From positions 22,540 to 86,539 of the forward strand of contig CAMUDN010000006.1 of the NCBI GenBank assembly GCA_947087645.1: a DNA stretch of 64,000 nucleotides, read 5' to 3'. The translations under genes and the position numbers were made by a program. Below the pieces are notes generated by a model. It had not been told where the DNA came from, ran no database searches, and saw nothing but the letters and a program-made list of their open reading frames with translations. How positions within the stretch are numbered: position 1 is the first letter of the stretch; the number at the start of each line of letters is the position of its first letter. Of this stretch, positions 16,677-25,142 are shown in pieces. Source of the stretch: an uncultured Bulleidia sp. (GTDB lineage Bacteria; Bacillota_I; Bacilli_A; Erysipelotrichales; Erysipelotrichaceae).

Positions 16677-17411
16677 ATGCAACGTTTACAAAAAGTTATT
16701 GCACAAGCAGGAATTGCTTCAAGGCGTAAAGCAGAAGAATTGATTATGCAAGGGCAAGTACAAGTTAATGAACAAGTTATTTGTCAATTGGGTACACAAG
16801 TTAATGATCAAGATGAGATAAAAGTAAAGGGTAAAATAATTCAAAAGGAAGAGAAAGTTTATTTTTTATTAAATAAGCCGAAGAAAGTAATTACTTCTTT
16901 GCAAGATGAAAAAAAACGGAAAACGGTTTTATCTTGTTTTCCAGGCATTACAAAGCGGATCTTTCCGGTTGGACGATTAGATTATGAAACAAGTGGTTTA
17001 TTGTTATTAACAAATGATGGTGATTTTGCACATGCTATGATGCATCCTAGTCATCATATTGAAAAAACATATGAAGTAATGATAGATGGTTATTTAGAAG
17101 ATGTGATGTTAAAAAAATTAAGTCAGGGTATACCTTTAGAAGATGGTATGACATGGCCAGCTAAAGTTAGTTTATTAGAACGAAGTAGAAAAACAAATAA
17201 GACAAGAATTGAATTGTGTATTCAGGAAGGGCGTAATCGGCAAGTACGTAGAATGATTGAATATTTTAACTTTGAAGTAACAAACTTAAAAAGAATAGCT
17301 TATTCTTTTTTGACCATTGGTAAATTGAGACAAGGAGAATATCGTCGCTTAAAAACTTTTGAAGTCAAGAAATTATTAGCCATTGCTAAAAAATATGAGT
17401 TAGATAGGTAA
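16677..17411 (+). CDS. rluB: rRNA pseudouridine synthase, RluB/RsuA family
   Basis: Isomerises uridine to pseudouridine in rRNA. The 244-residue protein has an N-terminal S4 RNA-binding domain ('MQRLQKVIAQAGIASRRKAEELI', read in parts) and a catalytic domain with 'VGRLDYETSGLLLLTNDG', where Asp102 is the catalytic aspartate, and 'EGRNRQVRRM' near the end. ATG 16677 with AAGGAG eight bases ahead is preferred over an upstream in-frame ATG inside the ParB-like gene. Usual neighbours in Bacillota are scpAB; here it follows the ParB-like gene instead. The 3' end overlaps the convergent rqcH by 12 bases. Confidence 0.94.
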   Translation: MQRLQKVIAQAGIASRRKAEELIMQGQVQVNEQVICQLGTQVNDQDEIKVKGKIIQKEEKVYFLLNKPKKVITSLQDEKKRKTVLSCFPGITKRIFPVGRLDYETSGLLLLTNDGDFAHAMMHPSHHIEKTYEVMIDGYLEDVMLKKLSQGIPLEDGMTWPAKVSLLERSRKTNKTRIELCIQEGRNRQVRRMIEYFNFEVTNLKRIAYSFLTIGKLRQGEYRRLKTFEVKKLLAIAKKYELDR

Positions 17412-19034
17412 CTCATATTTTTTTAATTCGGTAATATCAGGATCAATATAGATTGTTTTATATGCACTTAGCTGTACCATGCCTGGTTTAGCACCAGGTA
17501 TTTTTTTTAATGCTTTGATAGGACAATAATTAACAGGTACAGAACTTGAAAAGCGACCAGCAGAAAAGTAAGCAGCAATGTTAGCAGCTAAACGTAGGGT
17601 TTCTTCATCAGGCTGATTACTTTCGATGACTACATGAGCACCATGGTAATTTTGAGCATGAAGCCAGATAAATGATTTGGGACTATGCCAAGTAACAATT
17701 TCATTTTGAAAACAATTTTTGCCAAAACGAATAACGATATCATTTTTAGATTTAAGAGTATAAACAGGTAATTTTTCTTCTTTTTTATTTTTACCTTTAA
17801 CTTTCTTTTTAATATATCCTTGTCTGATTAATTCTGCTTGAATTTGTTTAGCAGATGTAACATTTGCATAGCTTAATTGCTCTTCTAAGGATAAAAAATA
17901 GTCATATTCAATTTGTGTTTTAGCAATTTGGGTTTGTAAATATGCTTGTCCTTTTTTCTTTTTATTATAAATTTGAAACATTTTACGAGCATTTGCTTTG
18001 CCATCTAATTTAGGATCTAGGGGTATTTTTATGATATGATCTGTTTCATCATCTTGTAAGTTAATGAAATTTAGTCCTTTAGTATCCTGAATTTGGTTCA
18101 TGTATAATAAATTACCGTATTTAAGATAACGTTGACAATCTAATGCTTGATCATATTCTGCTTTTAAACGGGGTAATTTACGTGCTTGATGCTTTTTTTC
18201 ACGTTGAATAAATTTAAGTATATCACCAGCTAAATGTTTGATTCGATCTTGTTCTTGTAAGTCTTTATAAATATATGCTAATCCTTCTTGTAAAGGATAG
18301 CTATGATTGTTACCAAGATGTTTAAGAGCTAAGCAATGAAAATGATTAGGATCATGATCATCAGCAAAAAAAAGTTGTTGGGAATGGTTAATTTCTTGCA
18401 TGATTTCTTTAAAACTTTGCCCACACTGCATGCGATATTCACATTCATTAGCTAAAAGTGGTGAAAAGCCAGCACATTGTTTGAAAAGAGGAATATCAGG
18501 ATCAATATTTTCTATAGTGAAAGGATTCTTTTTAGCTTGTTTTTCAACTGCTTTAAATATGGCTCCAGGTTGAATTATGCGTTGCGTGTTTGTGAATGGT
18601 GGTATTCTTTTTAAAGCATCAATTACTTTACCTTGATCATCGACTAAAATACAATTAGCATATTTACCCATTAGTTCAATAATTAAGCGATAATAAACAA
18701 TATCACCAATAGTATTAAAAGCTTTAATTTTCATTTCAAACCAACGGTCTAAGTCTATCTGTTGAATTGTTTCAACAATACTACTATCTAAATATTTTCG
18801 TAATAACATGACGAAAGTAAGTGGTTCATCAGCTGTTGTTAATTTTTCATCACTAAGCAAAAGACGATTATAAGCAGAGTGTAAATTAATTAATAGTTGT
18901 TTTTTACCTTGACAACCATGAATTTGAAAGAGTAATTCTGTTTCTGAAGTATGCCATATTTTTTGGATTCGAAAAGGTAAATTTGCTTGTAAAATAGGAA
19001 TAATTTTATGTAAAAGAATGCCATCCATTGCCAT
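17400..19034 (-). CDS. rqcH: NFACT-family ribosome quality control factor RqcH
   Basis: RqcH binds stalled 50S subunits and directs addition of C-terminal alanine tails; older annotations call it fibronectin-binding protein. The 544-residue protein has NFACT-N ('MDGILLHKIIPILQ', 'GKYANCILVD'), a helical NFACT-C/coiled-coil middle (about 270-400), and the NFACT-R segment near 440-535 with 'IWLHAQNYHGAHVVIE' and 'YCPIKALKKIPGAKPGMV'. Two start codons are in frame (19034, 19028); GAGGTGA is nearer 19034. Convergent with rluB and divergent from gmk. Confidence 0.93.
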   Translation of the reverse strand: MAMDGILLHKIIPILQANLPFRIQKIWHTSETELLFQIHGCQGKKQLLINLHSAYNRLLLSDEKLTTADEPLTFVMLLRKYLDSSIVETIQQIDLDRWFEMKIKAFNTIGDIVYYRLIIELMGKYANCILVDDQGKVIDALKRIPPFTNTQRIIQPGAIFKAVEKQAKKNPFTIENIDPDIPLFKQCAGFSPLLANECEYRMQCGQSFKEIMQEINHSQQLFFADDHDPNHFHCLALKHLGNNHSYPLQEGLAYIYKDLQEQDRIKHLAGDILKFIQREKKHQARKLPRLKAEYDQALDCQRYLKYGNLLYMNQIQDTKGLNFINLQDDETDHIIKIPLDPKLDGKANARKMFQIYNKKKKGQAYLQTQIAKTQIEYDYFLSLEEQLSYANVTSAKQIQAELIRQGYIKKKVKGKNKKEEKLPVYTLKSKNDIVIRFGKNCFQNEIVTWHSPKSFIWLHAQNYHGAHVVIESNQPDEETLRLAANIAAYFSAGRFSSSVPVNYCPIKALKKIPGAKPGMVQLSAYKTIYIDPDITELKKYELPI

Positions 19035-19131
19035 AAGTCACCTCATTTTTTTATCATAACATGTTTTTAAAGAAATAAATTGCAGAAGTGTTGTTTTTGT
19101 AATAAAGTATTAGAAAAGGAGATTAATTGTT

Positions 19132-19692
19132 ATGGCTAAGGGTTTGTTGATAGTTTTATCCGGTCCATCCGGAGTTGGGAAAGGGACAGTATTAAAAGAA
19201 TTTATTAATGATCCTGATTTGAATTTATCCTATTCGGTTTCTTTGACAACCCGTAAGCAAAGACCGGGCGAAGTTGATGGTGTAAATTATTTTTTCGTTT
19301 CAAGAGCAGAGTTTGAACGTGCCCAAAAGGCTGGTGAGTTATTAGAATCAGCTGAATTTGTTGGTAATTATTATGGTACTTCTTTAGCGCAAGTTGAGAA
19401 ATTACGAAATCAGGGGAAGAATGTAATTTTAGAAATAGAGGTTCAAGGTTGCCAACAAGTACAGAAAAAGATTAGTGATGCATTAACAATTTTTATTGTA
19501 CCACCAAGTATGGAAGCTTTAGAAAAGCGTATTCGTGGACGTAATACTGAGCCTGAAGAAATTGTTCAGGAAAGATTAGCTAAAGCAGCTCGGGAAATGG
19601 AGCTTATAGGCATGTATAAATATGTTGTTTGTAATGATGACCCACAATTAGCTGCGGATATTATTCGGATGATTATTAAGCGTCATATGTAA
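19132..19692 (+). CDS. gmk: Guanylate kinase
   Basis: Phosphorylates GMP to GDP. The 186-residue protein has the P-loop GPSGVGKGT at 11-19, the GMP-binding signature 'SVSLTTRKQRPGEVDGVNYFF' (read in parts, about 37-57) and 'EIEVQGCQQV'. Length is slightly shorter than the usual 200-207, with the C-terminus ending at 'MIIKRHM'. RBS AAAGGAG. Its usual neighbour rpoZ is absent; it stands alone with its own terminator. Confidence 0.96.
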   Translation: MAKGLLIVLSGPSGVGKGTVLKEFINDPDLNLSYSVSLTTRKQRPGEVDGVNYFFVSRAEFERAQKAGELLESAEFVGNYYGTSLAQVEKLRNQGKNVILEIEVQGCQQVQKKISDALTIFIVPPSMEALEKRIRGRNTEPEEIVQERLAKAAREMELIGMYKYVVCNDDPQLAADIIRMIIKRHM

Positions 19693-19715
19693 TTCATTTT
19701 GTTGAACATAATTTT

Positions 19716-19758
19716 AAATAACCATTTTAAGATCAAATACTTAAGATGGTTATTTTTA
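19716..19758 (+). terminator. Terminator after gmk
   Basis: AAATAACCATTTTAA (19716-19730) pairs with TTAAGATGGTTATTT (19741-19755), followed by T residues. Confidence 0.8.
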
Positions 19759-19781
19759 TATGTGATATGATCATCATACAT

Positions 19782-19813
19782 AAAAAAGTGGGTATCATCG
19801 AAACCCACTTTTT
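19782..19813. terminator. Terminator after rpsD (possibly bidirectional)
   Basis: AAAAAGTGGGT (19783-19793) and ACCCACTTTTT (19803-19813) form a perfect hairpin; on the minus strand it ends in a six-T run and lies about 40 bases past the rpsD stop. Confidence 0.82.
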
Positions 19814-19854
19814 GGTAAACAGAAAGTATAATTAAGTACTTTTTAGTTGATAGC

Positions 19855-20457
19855 TTAACGGTTATAGTATTCAACGACAAGAGCTTCATTAACTTCTTGA
19901 TTTAATTCTGAACGTTCTGGTAAACGAACAAATTTACCTTTTTTATTTTCCTTGTCAACTTCGACAAAAGCTGGAGTTTGAATTTGTGATTCAAGTGATT
20001 CTTTAACAACAGCTAAATTTAAACTCTTTTCTTTTAAAGAAATTTCTTGTCCTGGCTTAACTAAAGCTGAAGGAATATTCAATTTCTTGCCATTAACTAA
20101 GACATGACCATGATTAACTAATTGCCGAGCAGCTTTACGTGTACGAGCAAAACCCATACGATAAACAATGTTATCCAAACGACTTTCTAACAAAGTTAAA
20201 AAGTTTACACCAGCCATACCATCCATCTTTGATGCTTTGACAAACAAGTTATGGAATTGTCTTTCATTTAGGCCATACATTGATCTGATTCTTTGCTTTT
20301 CTCTTAACTGCATGCCATAACCAGATAATTTAACGCGCTTAGTTGGTCCATGTTGACCAGGAGCATAAGTTCTCTTCTTTAATTCTTCACCTGTTTCTAA
20401 TACGGAAAAACTCAAACGACGTGATTTTTTCCAAACAGGTCCTGTGTAACGTGCCAT
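19855..20457 (-). CDS. rpsD: 30S ribosomal protein S4
   Basis: Primary 16S rRNA-binding protein that starts 30S assembly. The 200-residue protein starts 'MARYTGPVWKKSRRLSFS', has the conserved N-domain lacking zinc cysteines, and the S4 RNA-binding domain from about 90 ('LESRLDNIVYRMGFARTRKAARQLVNHGHVLVNGK', read in parts). Full length for Bacillota S4. It is monocistronic, as in Bacillus, with a structured leader and a good promoter upstream. Confidence 0.97.
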   Translation of the reverse strand: MARYTGPVWKKSRRLSFSVLETGEELKKRTYAPGQHGPTKRVKLSGYGMQLREKQRIRSMYGLNERQFHNLFVKASKMDGMAGVNFLTLLESRLDNIVYRMGFARTRKAARQLVNHGHVLVNGKKLNIPSALVKPGQEISLKEKSLNLAVVKESLESQIQTPAFVEVDKENKKGKFVRLPERSELNQEVNEALVVEYYNR

Positions 20458-20464
20458 AATATTT

Positions 20465-20577
20465 TCCTCCTATTGACGAAATCAACAATAGGGATAAATC
20501 ATTTTTAAGGGTGTTTGAATGAGCCTTTTCACTATGCAGCTAGGTACTAAGGGAGATCATAAATCTTCAAACGCACA
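20465..20577 (-). promoter_or_regulatory. Structured rpsD leader, likely S4 autoregulation site
   Basis: Minus strand: GTGCGTTTGAA (20576-20566) pairs with the TCAAACAC segment (20518-20511), enclosing a compact conserved-looking loop with GATCTCCCTTAGTACC. A second hairpin, CCTATTG/CAATAGG (20492-20486 with 20475-20469), reaches into the GGAGGA ribosome site (20470-20465). Known Gram-positive rpsD leaders are bound by S4; the assignment here is by position and structure. Confidence 0.55.
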
Positions 20578-20613
20578 ATTAAAAAACTTTATCTGCTGCC
20601 GATTTCGATAAAA

Positions 20614-20642
20614 ATGATATCATTATCAGTAATAATCGTCAA
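20614..20642 (-). promoter_or_regulatory. rpsD promoter
   Basis: Minus strand TTGACG (20642-20637), 17-base spacer, TATCAT (20619-20614). Transcription would begin about 30 bases before the leader's first helix. Confidence 0.7.
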
Positions 20643-20772
20643 ATAAATAACATTAATTTATTAAAAAAGAAGATAATAATTGATATATAATCATAATAAG
20701 TATTTAAAAATAGTTTAGCTTGTTGCTATAAAAATAAGTTCTTGTTGCGGATAGTTTAAGCACTTAAAAATA

Positions 20773-20781
20773 TGTTAAAAT
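20773..20781 (+). promoter_or_regulatory. Extended -10 for ezrA
   Basis: TGTTAAAAT fits TGnTATAAT with one mismatch, 26 bases before the ezrA start. No strong -35. The rest of the 350-bp gap between rpsD and ezrA holds the rpsD leader and promoter and AT-rich DNA with a short direct repeat of CTTGTTGC (near 20719 and 20741). Confidence 0.5.
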
Positions 20782-20807
20782 AGAAAAGATTAGAAGGGCG
20801 GTTTTTT

Positions 20808-22538
20808 ATGAATCAGTTTTTTGGTTTTATTGCTGATATCAGATTTATTATTGCAGTTAGTGTTATTGTTGTTTTAGCTGTTATTTGGTTACTTGTAACA
20901 GTGATTAGAGCACGTCATTTTCAGCGTGAATTAAATGAGTTAAAGATACGCTTTGAAGCTGTTAGAATGATTCCTCTTTCTTTAAAAATGAATAAAGTAA
21001 TGAATGTCGCCCATGCTAATGAGAAGATTATGAAGCCAGTTGATGCTGCCAATGAATCTTTTCTTAAAGTGTCATCAGAAATAAATGAATTTAATGAAAA
21101 TTTATCTGTTTTAGATAATGATATTCAAACTAATCATTTATCAAAAATGAAGAAAAAAATTGCCAGTTTACAGGAAAAAATTCAAACTCTCGAAGTAGAT
21201 ACTAAGTCATTAGAACATACATTAGATGGATTTTTAGCTAAAGAAACAGCTCAAAGACAAGAAGTAACAGCTCTTAAAAATCGTTTTCGGGCAATGAAAA
21301 CCCAAGCCATGGAAACAGCTAATCGTCTTTCTTTTGCATGGGCAATGGTTGAGCAGAAAATATCTGATTGTGAAAAAATGTTTATGACTTTTGAGGAATG
21401 GATGTTTAATGCTGATTTTGATAAGGCTAATAAAGAATTAGTAAGAATTAAATTCAGTATGGCAGATTTAGATAAGATTTTAGATCAAATGCCAGATTTG
21501 ATTCATGATGCTCAAGGTATTATTCCTAAGCTTGCCCAATCTTTACAAAAAAGTTTTATTCATCAAAGAAGTCGGGGTGTCTTTTTAAAACATTTAGAGA
21601 TTGAAACTAATCTAAAAATGATGACAGAATCTTTAAATGAAGATTTACGTTATTTAAAAAGTGGTTCGGTAGATGGTGTTAAAGATCGTTTAAAAGATAT
21701 GAAAGAGCGAATTAAACAAATGGATCAAGCAGTTAAAACGGAAGGTAAAGCTTTTGATGAAGTATATATTTTAACGAAAGATTCATTGAAATTACGTGAT
21801 CAAGTAGAAAAGCTAAAATTATTTGTAGTTGAAAAATATGCTAAAGTTAAAGATCGTTTTGATTTAGCAAAAATGAAAGAACAAATAGATCATGAGTGTA
21901 ATGTTTTTAATCAATTAGTTGAAACAATGCCTTCAATTATGGATACAATTAAAAATCAACAAGTTCCAGCTACGGAAGTACTTGTTGGTTTACGTAAATT
22001 AATAACTGATTTAGATACTTCAAATAATGTATTCAAGGAAATGAAGGAAGAGTTAGAAGTAGCTAGTGGTGATGAAGAAAGATGTCGTGAACAATTGATT
22101 AAGTTACAAGTAACAATGTCGATTGTGCAATTAAAGTTAAGAAAGACTAAATTACCGATTATTTCAGATAAGTATGAAGAAGATGTGAATCGTGCTTATG
22201 AATATTTTTATCGTTTGAATGGCTTATTAGATGCTAGCCCTTTGCAAATGCCTTTGATTAATTCTACTTTGCAAGAAGCAGTACCATTTGTTTATAAATT
22301 ATATCGTGAATTAATGAATATTATAGGAACAGCTGTAATGGTTGAAGAAACAATAGTATATGGTAATCGTTATCGTTCAACTTATGCTGATATTGATTCA
22401 GATTTAACACGTGAAGAATTGGATTTTAGAAATGGTGAATATACGTTAGCTTTGCATCGAGCAATTACGACAATGGAAAAAATTAATCCTGGTAGTTATG
22501 AGACAATGATGCAGAAAAGTCGTGCTTTAGATGCGTAG
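20808..22538 (+). CDS. ezrA: Septation ring formation regulator EzrA
   Basis: Membrane-anchored inhibitor/organiser of FtsZ ring assembly found only in Bacillota. The 576-residue protein has one N-terminal membrane anchor (about 11-31) and then continuous spectrin-like coiled coils in the cytoplasm, with conserved short pieces such as 'FDKANKELVRIK' and 'RSTYADIDSDL' near the C-terminus. Length matches EzrA (about 560-575). RBS is AAGGGCGG. Its 3' end overlaps nifZ by 8 bases, keeping the ezrA-nifZ-thiI order known from Bacillus. Confidence 0.93.
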   Translation: MNQFFGFIADIRFIIAVSVIVVLAVIWLLVTVIRARHFQRELNELKIRFEAVRMIPLSLKMNKVMNVAHANEKIMKPVDAANESFLKVSSEINEFNENLSVLDNDIQTNHLSKMKKKIASLQEKIQTLEVDTKSLEHTLDGFLAKETAQRQEVTALKNRFRAMKTQAMETANRLSFAWAMVEQKISDCEKMFMTFEEWMFNADFDKANKELVRIKFSMADLDKILDQMPDLIHDAQGIIPKLAQSLQKSFIHQRSRGVFLKHLEIETNLKMMTESLNEDLRYLKSGSVDGVKDRLKDMKERIKQMDQAVKTEGKAFDEVYILTKDSLKLRDQVEKLKLFVVEKYAKVKDRFDLAKMKEQIDHECNVFNQLVETMPSIMDTIKNQQVPATEVLVGLRKLITDLDTSNNVFKEMKEELEVASGDEERCREQLIKLQVTMSIVQLKLRKTKLPIISDKYEEDVNRAYEYFYRLNGLLDASPLQMPLINSTLQEAVPFVYKLYRELMNIIGTAVMVEETIVYGNRYRSTYADIDSDLTREELDFRNGEYTLALHRAITTMEKINPGSYETMMQKSRALDA

Positions 22539-23664
22539 AATTGATTTTGATAGTGCTAGTACAACAAACATAAATAGTGATGTTTTAAATACTTATATTG
22601 AATTGTTAAAAAAAGATTATGCTAATAGTGAAGCGCTTTATGATGAAGGTGTAAAAATGCATCTAAAATTAGAAAAAGCACGAAAAGCTATTGCTGATTT
22701 ATTACAAGTTAAGAAGGATGAAATAATTTTTACATCGGGGGCATCAGAATCTAATAGTTCGACAGTTAAAGGTGTTTGTTTTGCTTGTCCTGATAGAAAG
22801 CATATTGTCACAACATCTTTTGAACACTCTTCTATGCGTAATGCAGTTAAGCAGATGGCTGATATTTTTAATTATGATGTTACTTATTTACCGGTTAATA
22901 AATATGGTCAAATTTCTTTAACTGATGTTAAAAAGGCGTTACGAAAAGAGACAGTTCTTGTATCGATGATGGCAGTTAATAATGAAGTCGGCTCAATTTT
23001 ACCTATAAAAGAAGTTGGTGAATATGTTAAAAAACATTCAACTGCTTATTTTCATGTTGATTTAACACAAGCTATTGGCAAGATTGATGTGGATATGCAA
23101 AATATTGATTTAGCATCTTTGTCAGCTCATAAAATGAATGGTTTAAAAGGATCAGGAATATTGATTAAGAAAAAACATGTACCTTTTGTACCATTAATAA
23201 ATGGTGGTGAACAAGAATTTGGTTTAAGAGGAGGAACAGCTAATACTTTAGCTGATCTTGTTTTAGCTAAAACTTTACGTTTATATCTACAAGAACAAAA
23301 AGAAGCTAAAGAGCATTTAATCAAATTGCGTAATTGTTTAGTTGATGGTTTATTACAAATACCAGGTGTCTTTATCAATAGCCCATCAAATGCTATTCCC
23401 AATATTATTAATTTTTCTTATCCACCTATTACTTCGGAAGTTATGCAAAATGCACTTAATCAACGGGGTTTTATGGTTTCAGCTAAGAGTACTTGTGAGT
23501 CTAAATCTAATTTTCCATCAGATGTATTAATGGCTATGGGATTAGGGCGTGAAAGAAGCTTATCTTCATTGCGTGTTTCTTTACATAGCACGAACACTTA
23601 TGAAGAAATTGTTTTATTCTTGCAAGCTTATAAGGAGGTTATTCAGTATTATGGTTCATTATGA
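22531..23664 (+). CDS. nifZ: Cysteine desulfurase (NifZ/IscS family)
   Basis: PLP enzyme that removes sulfur from cysteine and passes it, here most likely to ThiI for 4-thiouridine in tRNA. The 377-residue protein has 'FTSGASESNSSTVKG' (PLP phosphate site), the PLP lysine in 'SAHKMNGLKG' (Lys201), and the active cysteine in 'AKSTCESKS' (Cys322) within an extended loop. The gene starts inside the end of ezrA and overlaps thiI by 14 bases. This matches the nifZ-thiI pair of Bacillus, which is why I use this symbol rather than iscS. Confidence 0.92.
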   Translation: MRRIDFDSASTTNINSDVLNTYIELLKKDYANSEALYDEGVKMHLKLEKARKAIADLLQVKKDEIIFTSGASESNSSTVKGVCFACPDRKHIVTTSFEHSSMRNAVKQMADIFNYDVTYLPVNKYGQISLTDVKKALRKETVLVSMMAVNNEVGSILPIKEVGEYVKKHSTAYFHVDLTQAIGKIDVDMQNIDLASLSAHKMNGLKGSGILIKKKHVPFVPLINGGEQEFGLRGGTANTLADLVLAKTLRLYLQEQKEAKEHLIKLRNCLVDGLLQIPGVFINSPSNAIPNIINFSYPPITSEVMQNALNQRGFMVSAKSTCESKSNFPSDVLMAMGLGRERSLSSLRVSLHSTNTYEEIVLFLQAYKEVIQYYGSL

Positions 23665-24835
23665 TACCGTGCTTGTGCGTTTTGGTGAGTTAACAACTAA
23701 AGGTAAAAATCGCATGAATTTTGTCCAACGTTTGTATCAAAATATAAAGTATGCTTTAAAAGATTTTGAACAATTAGAATATCGTAAGACATATGATCGT
23801 ATTTATATTTGTTTGAATGGTGCTGATCATGAAAAGATAGCACAAAAATTAAAAAAGGTTTTTGGTATTTCTTCTTTTTCTTTTACGGAAGCAGTTTTAA
23901 GTGATCTAGATGTTATTGAACAAACTTGTTTAAGGATTGCTAAAACAAGTGATAAGCAAACATTTAAGATGATTACCAAAAGACATGATAAGAATTTTCC
24001 TTTTCATAGTGATGAAATTAATCGTAAAATTGCGGATGCTATTTTACTTGCTAGTAATTTAAAAGTTGATGTTCATGATCCGCAATTGACCATCAGTATT
24101 GAAATTCATGCTGAAAAAACTTATATTACACATGATAAAATTGCTGGTATTGGTGGTTATCCTGCAGGCGTTAATGGTAAAGTTATGGTTATGTTATCAG
24201 GGGGTATTGATTCACCATTAGCAGCTTATGAATTAATTAAGCGTGGTATCAAAGTAGAAGCAATTCATTTTGCTTCTCCACCATATACATCAAAAGCAGC
24301 TCAAGATAAAGTTTTACAGTTAGCTTCAATGATAGCTGAATATCAAGCCGGCATGAAGGTACATATTGTACCTTTTACAGATTTACAATTGGCTATTTAT
24401 AAGACAAGCAAAGATCCATATGCAATTACGTTAATGCGTCGGATGATGTTTCGTATTGCTCAACAATTAGCAAATGATAATCATTGTTTAGCTATTGGTA
24501 CAGGTGAAAGCTTAGGACAAGTTGCTAGTCAAACATTAGAATCAATAGTAACCATTAATGATGTTGTTAAGATACCTGTTTTAAGACCGTTAATTGCAAT
24601 GGATAAAGTTGAAATTATTAAGTTAGCAAGACAGATAGGTACATATGATGTTTCTATCTTACCTTATGAAGATTGCTGTACTATTTTTGATCCTAAAAAT
24701 CCAGTAACTAAACCAACAATTAAAAAAGCTGAATTTTGGGAAAATAAATTTGATTGGCAAAGTTTATTAGCTAAAGCAATATGTGAAACAAAATCATCAA
24801 TTGTTTATCCCCAAGAAGAGGAGGATTTTTTATGA
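23651..24835 (+). CDS. thiI: tRNA 4-thiouridine sulfurtransferase ThiI
   Basis: Adenylates U8 of tRNA and transfers sulfur from the cysteine desulfurase; may also serve thiamine thiazole synthesis. The 394-residue protein has the N-terminal ferredoxin-like/THUMP part ('VRFGELTTKGKNR' start, to about 165) and the PP-loop 'MLSGGIDSPLAA' near 180. There is no C-terminal rhodanese domain, as in Bacillus. ATG 23651 sits 12 bases after AAGGAGG; longer upstream in-frame starts lie inside nifZ. The stop overlaps the next small gene (ATGA). Confidence 0.95.
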   Translation: MVHYDTVLVRFGELTTKGKNRMNFVQRLYQNIKYALKDFEQLEYRKTYDRIYICLNGADHEKIAQKLKKVFGISSFSFTEAVLSDLDVIEQTCLRIAKTSDKQTFKMITKRHDKNFPFHSDEINRKIADAILLASNLKVDVHDPQLTISIEIHAEKTYITHDKIAGIGGYPAGVNGKVMVMLSGGIDSPLAAYELIKRGIKVEAIHFASPPYTSKAAQDKVLQLASMIAEYQAGMKVHIVPFTDLQLAIYKTSKDPYAITLMRRMMFRIAQQLANDNHCLAIGTGESLGQVASQTLESIVTINDVVKIPVLRPLIAMDKVEIIKLARQIGTYDVSILPYEDCCTIFDPKNPVTKPTIKKAEFWENKFDWQSLLAKAICETKSSIVYPQEEEDFL

Positions 24836-25068
24836 GTCATAAAACTGCTGATATTAGAGAAGAGTTTAGAACTAATTTATTAGATTGTAAAAATTTTAAT
24901 GAAGAAAAACTGGTTGAAGAAATTAATAAAACAACAATTAAAGTTGAACAATCTGAATTTTATTCAACAAATATGAAATTAAAAATTTATTCTTATTTAA
25001 CAATGCTTACTAATTGTGAAGAAAAAGAAAGATGGCGTAATTATAAACGTCTTTTACGTTTATTGTAG
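24832..25068 (+). CDS. Hypothetical 78-aa protein coupled to thiI
   Basis: Not recognised. A small, charged, mostly helical soluble protein ('DIREEFRTNLLDCKNFNEEKLVEEI', read in parts; C-terminal 'WRNYKRLLRLL' is basic). No membrane segment, metal motif or signal peptide. It overlaps the thiI stop by four bases and has its own GAGGAGG ribosome site, so it is very likely a real, translated gene of the ezrA-nifZ-thiI operon. A role linked to tRNA thiolation or division is only a guess from position. Confidence 0.7.
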   Translation: MSHKTADIREEFRTNLLDCKNFNEEKLVEEINKTTIKVEQSEFYSTNMKLKIYSYLTMLTNCEEKERWRNYKRLLRLL

Positions 25069-25142
25069 AAAATAATCTTTGGGCATCATACTATAGAAAA
25101 AAGATAATAAATGATAAATTAATGAATGAAAGAGGTATTTAT

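Noticed and set aside
20701..20760. Short direct repeat CTTGTTGC as a CRISPR or integration site
   Set aside because: Only two short copies with unequal context; no array structure.
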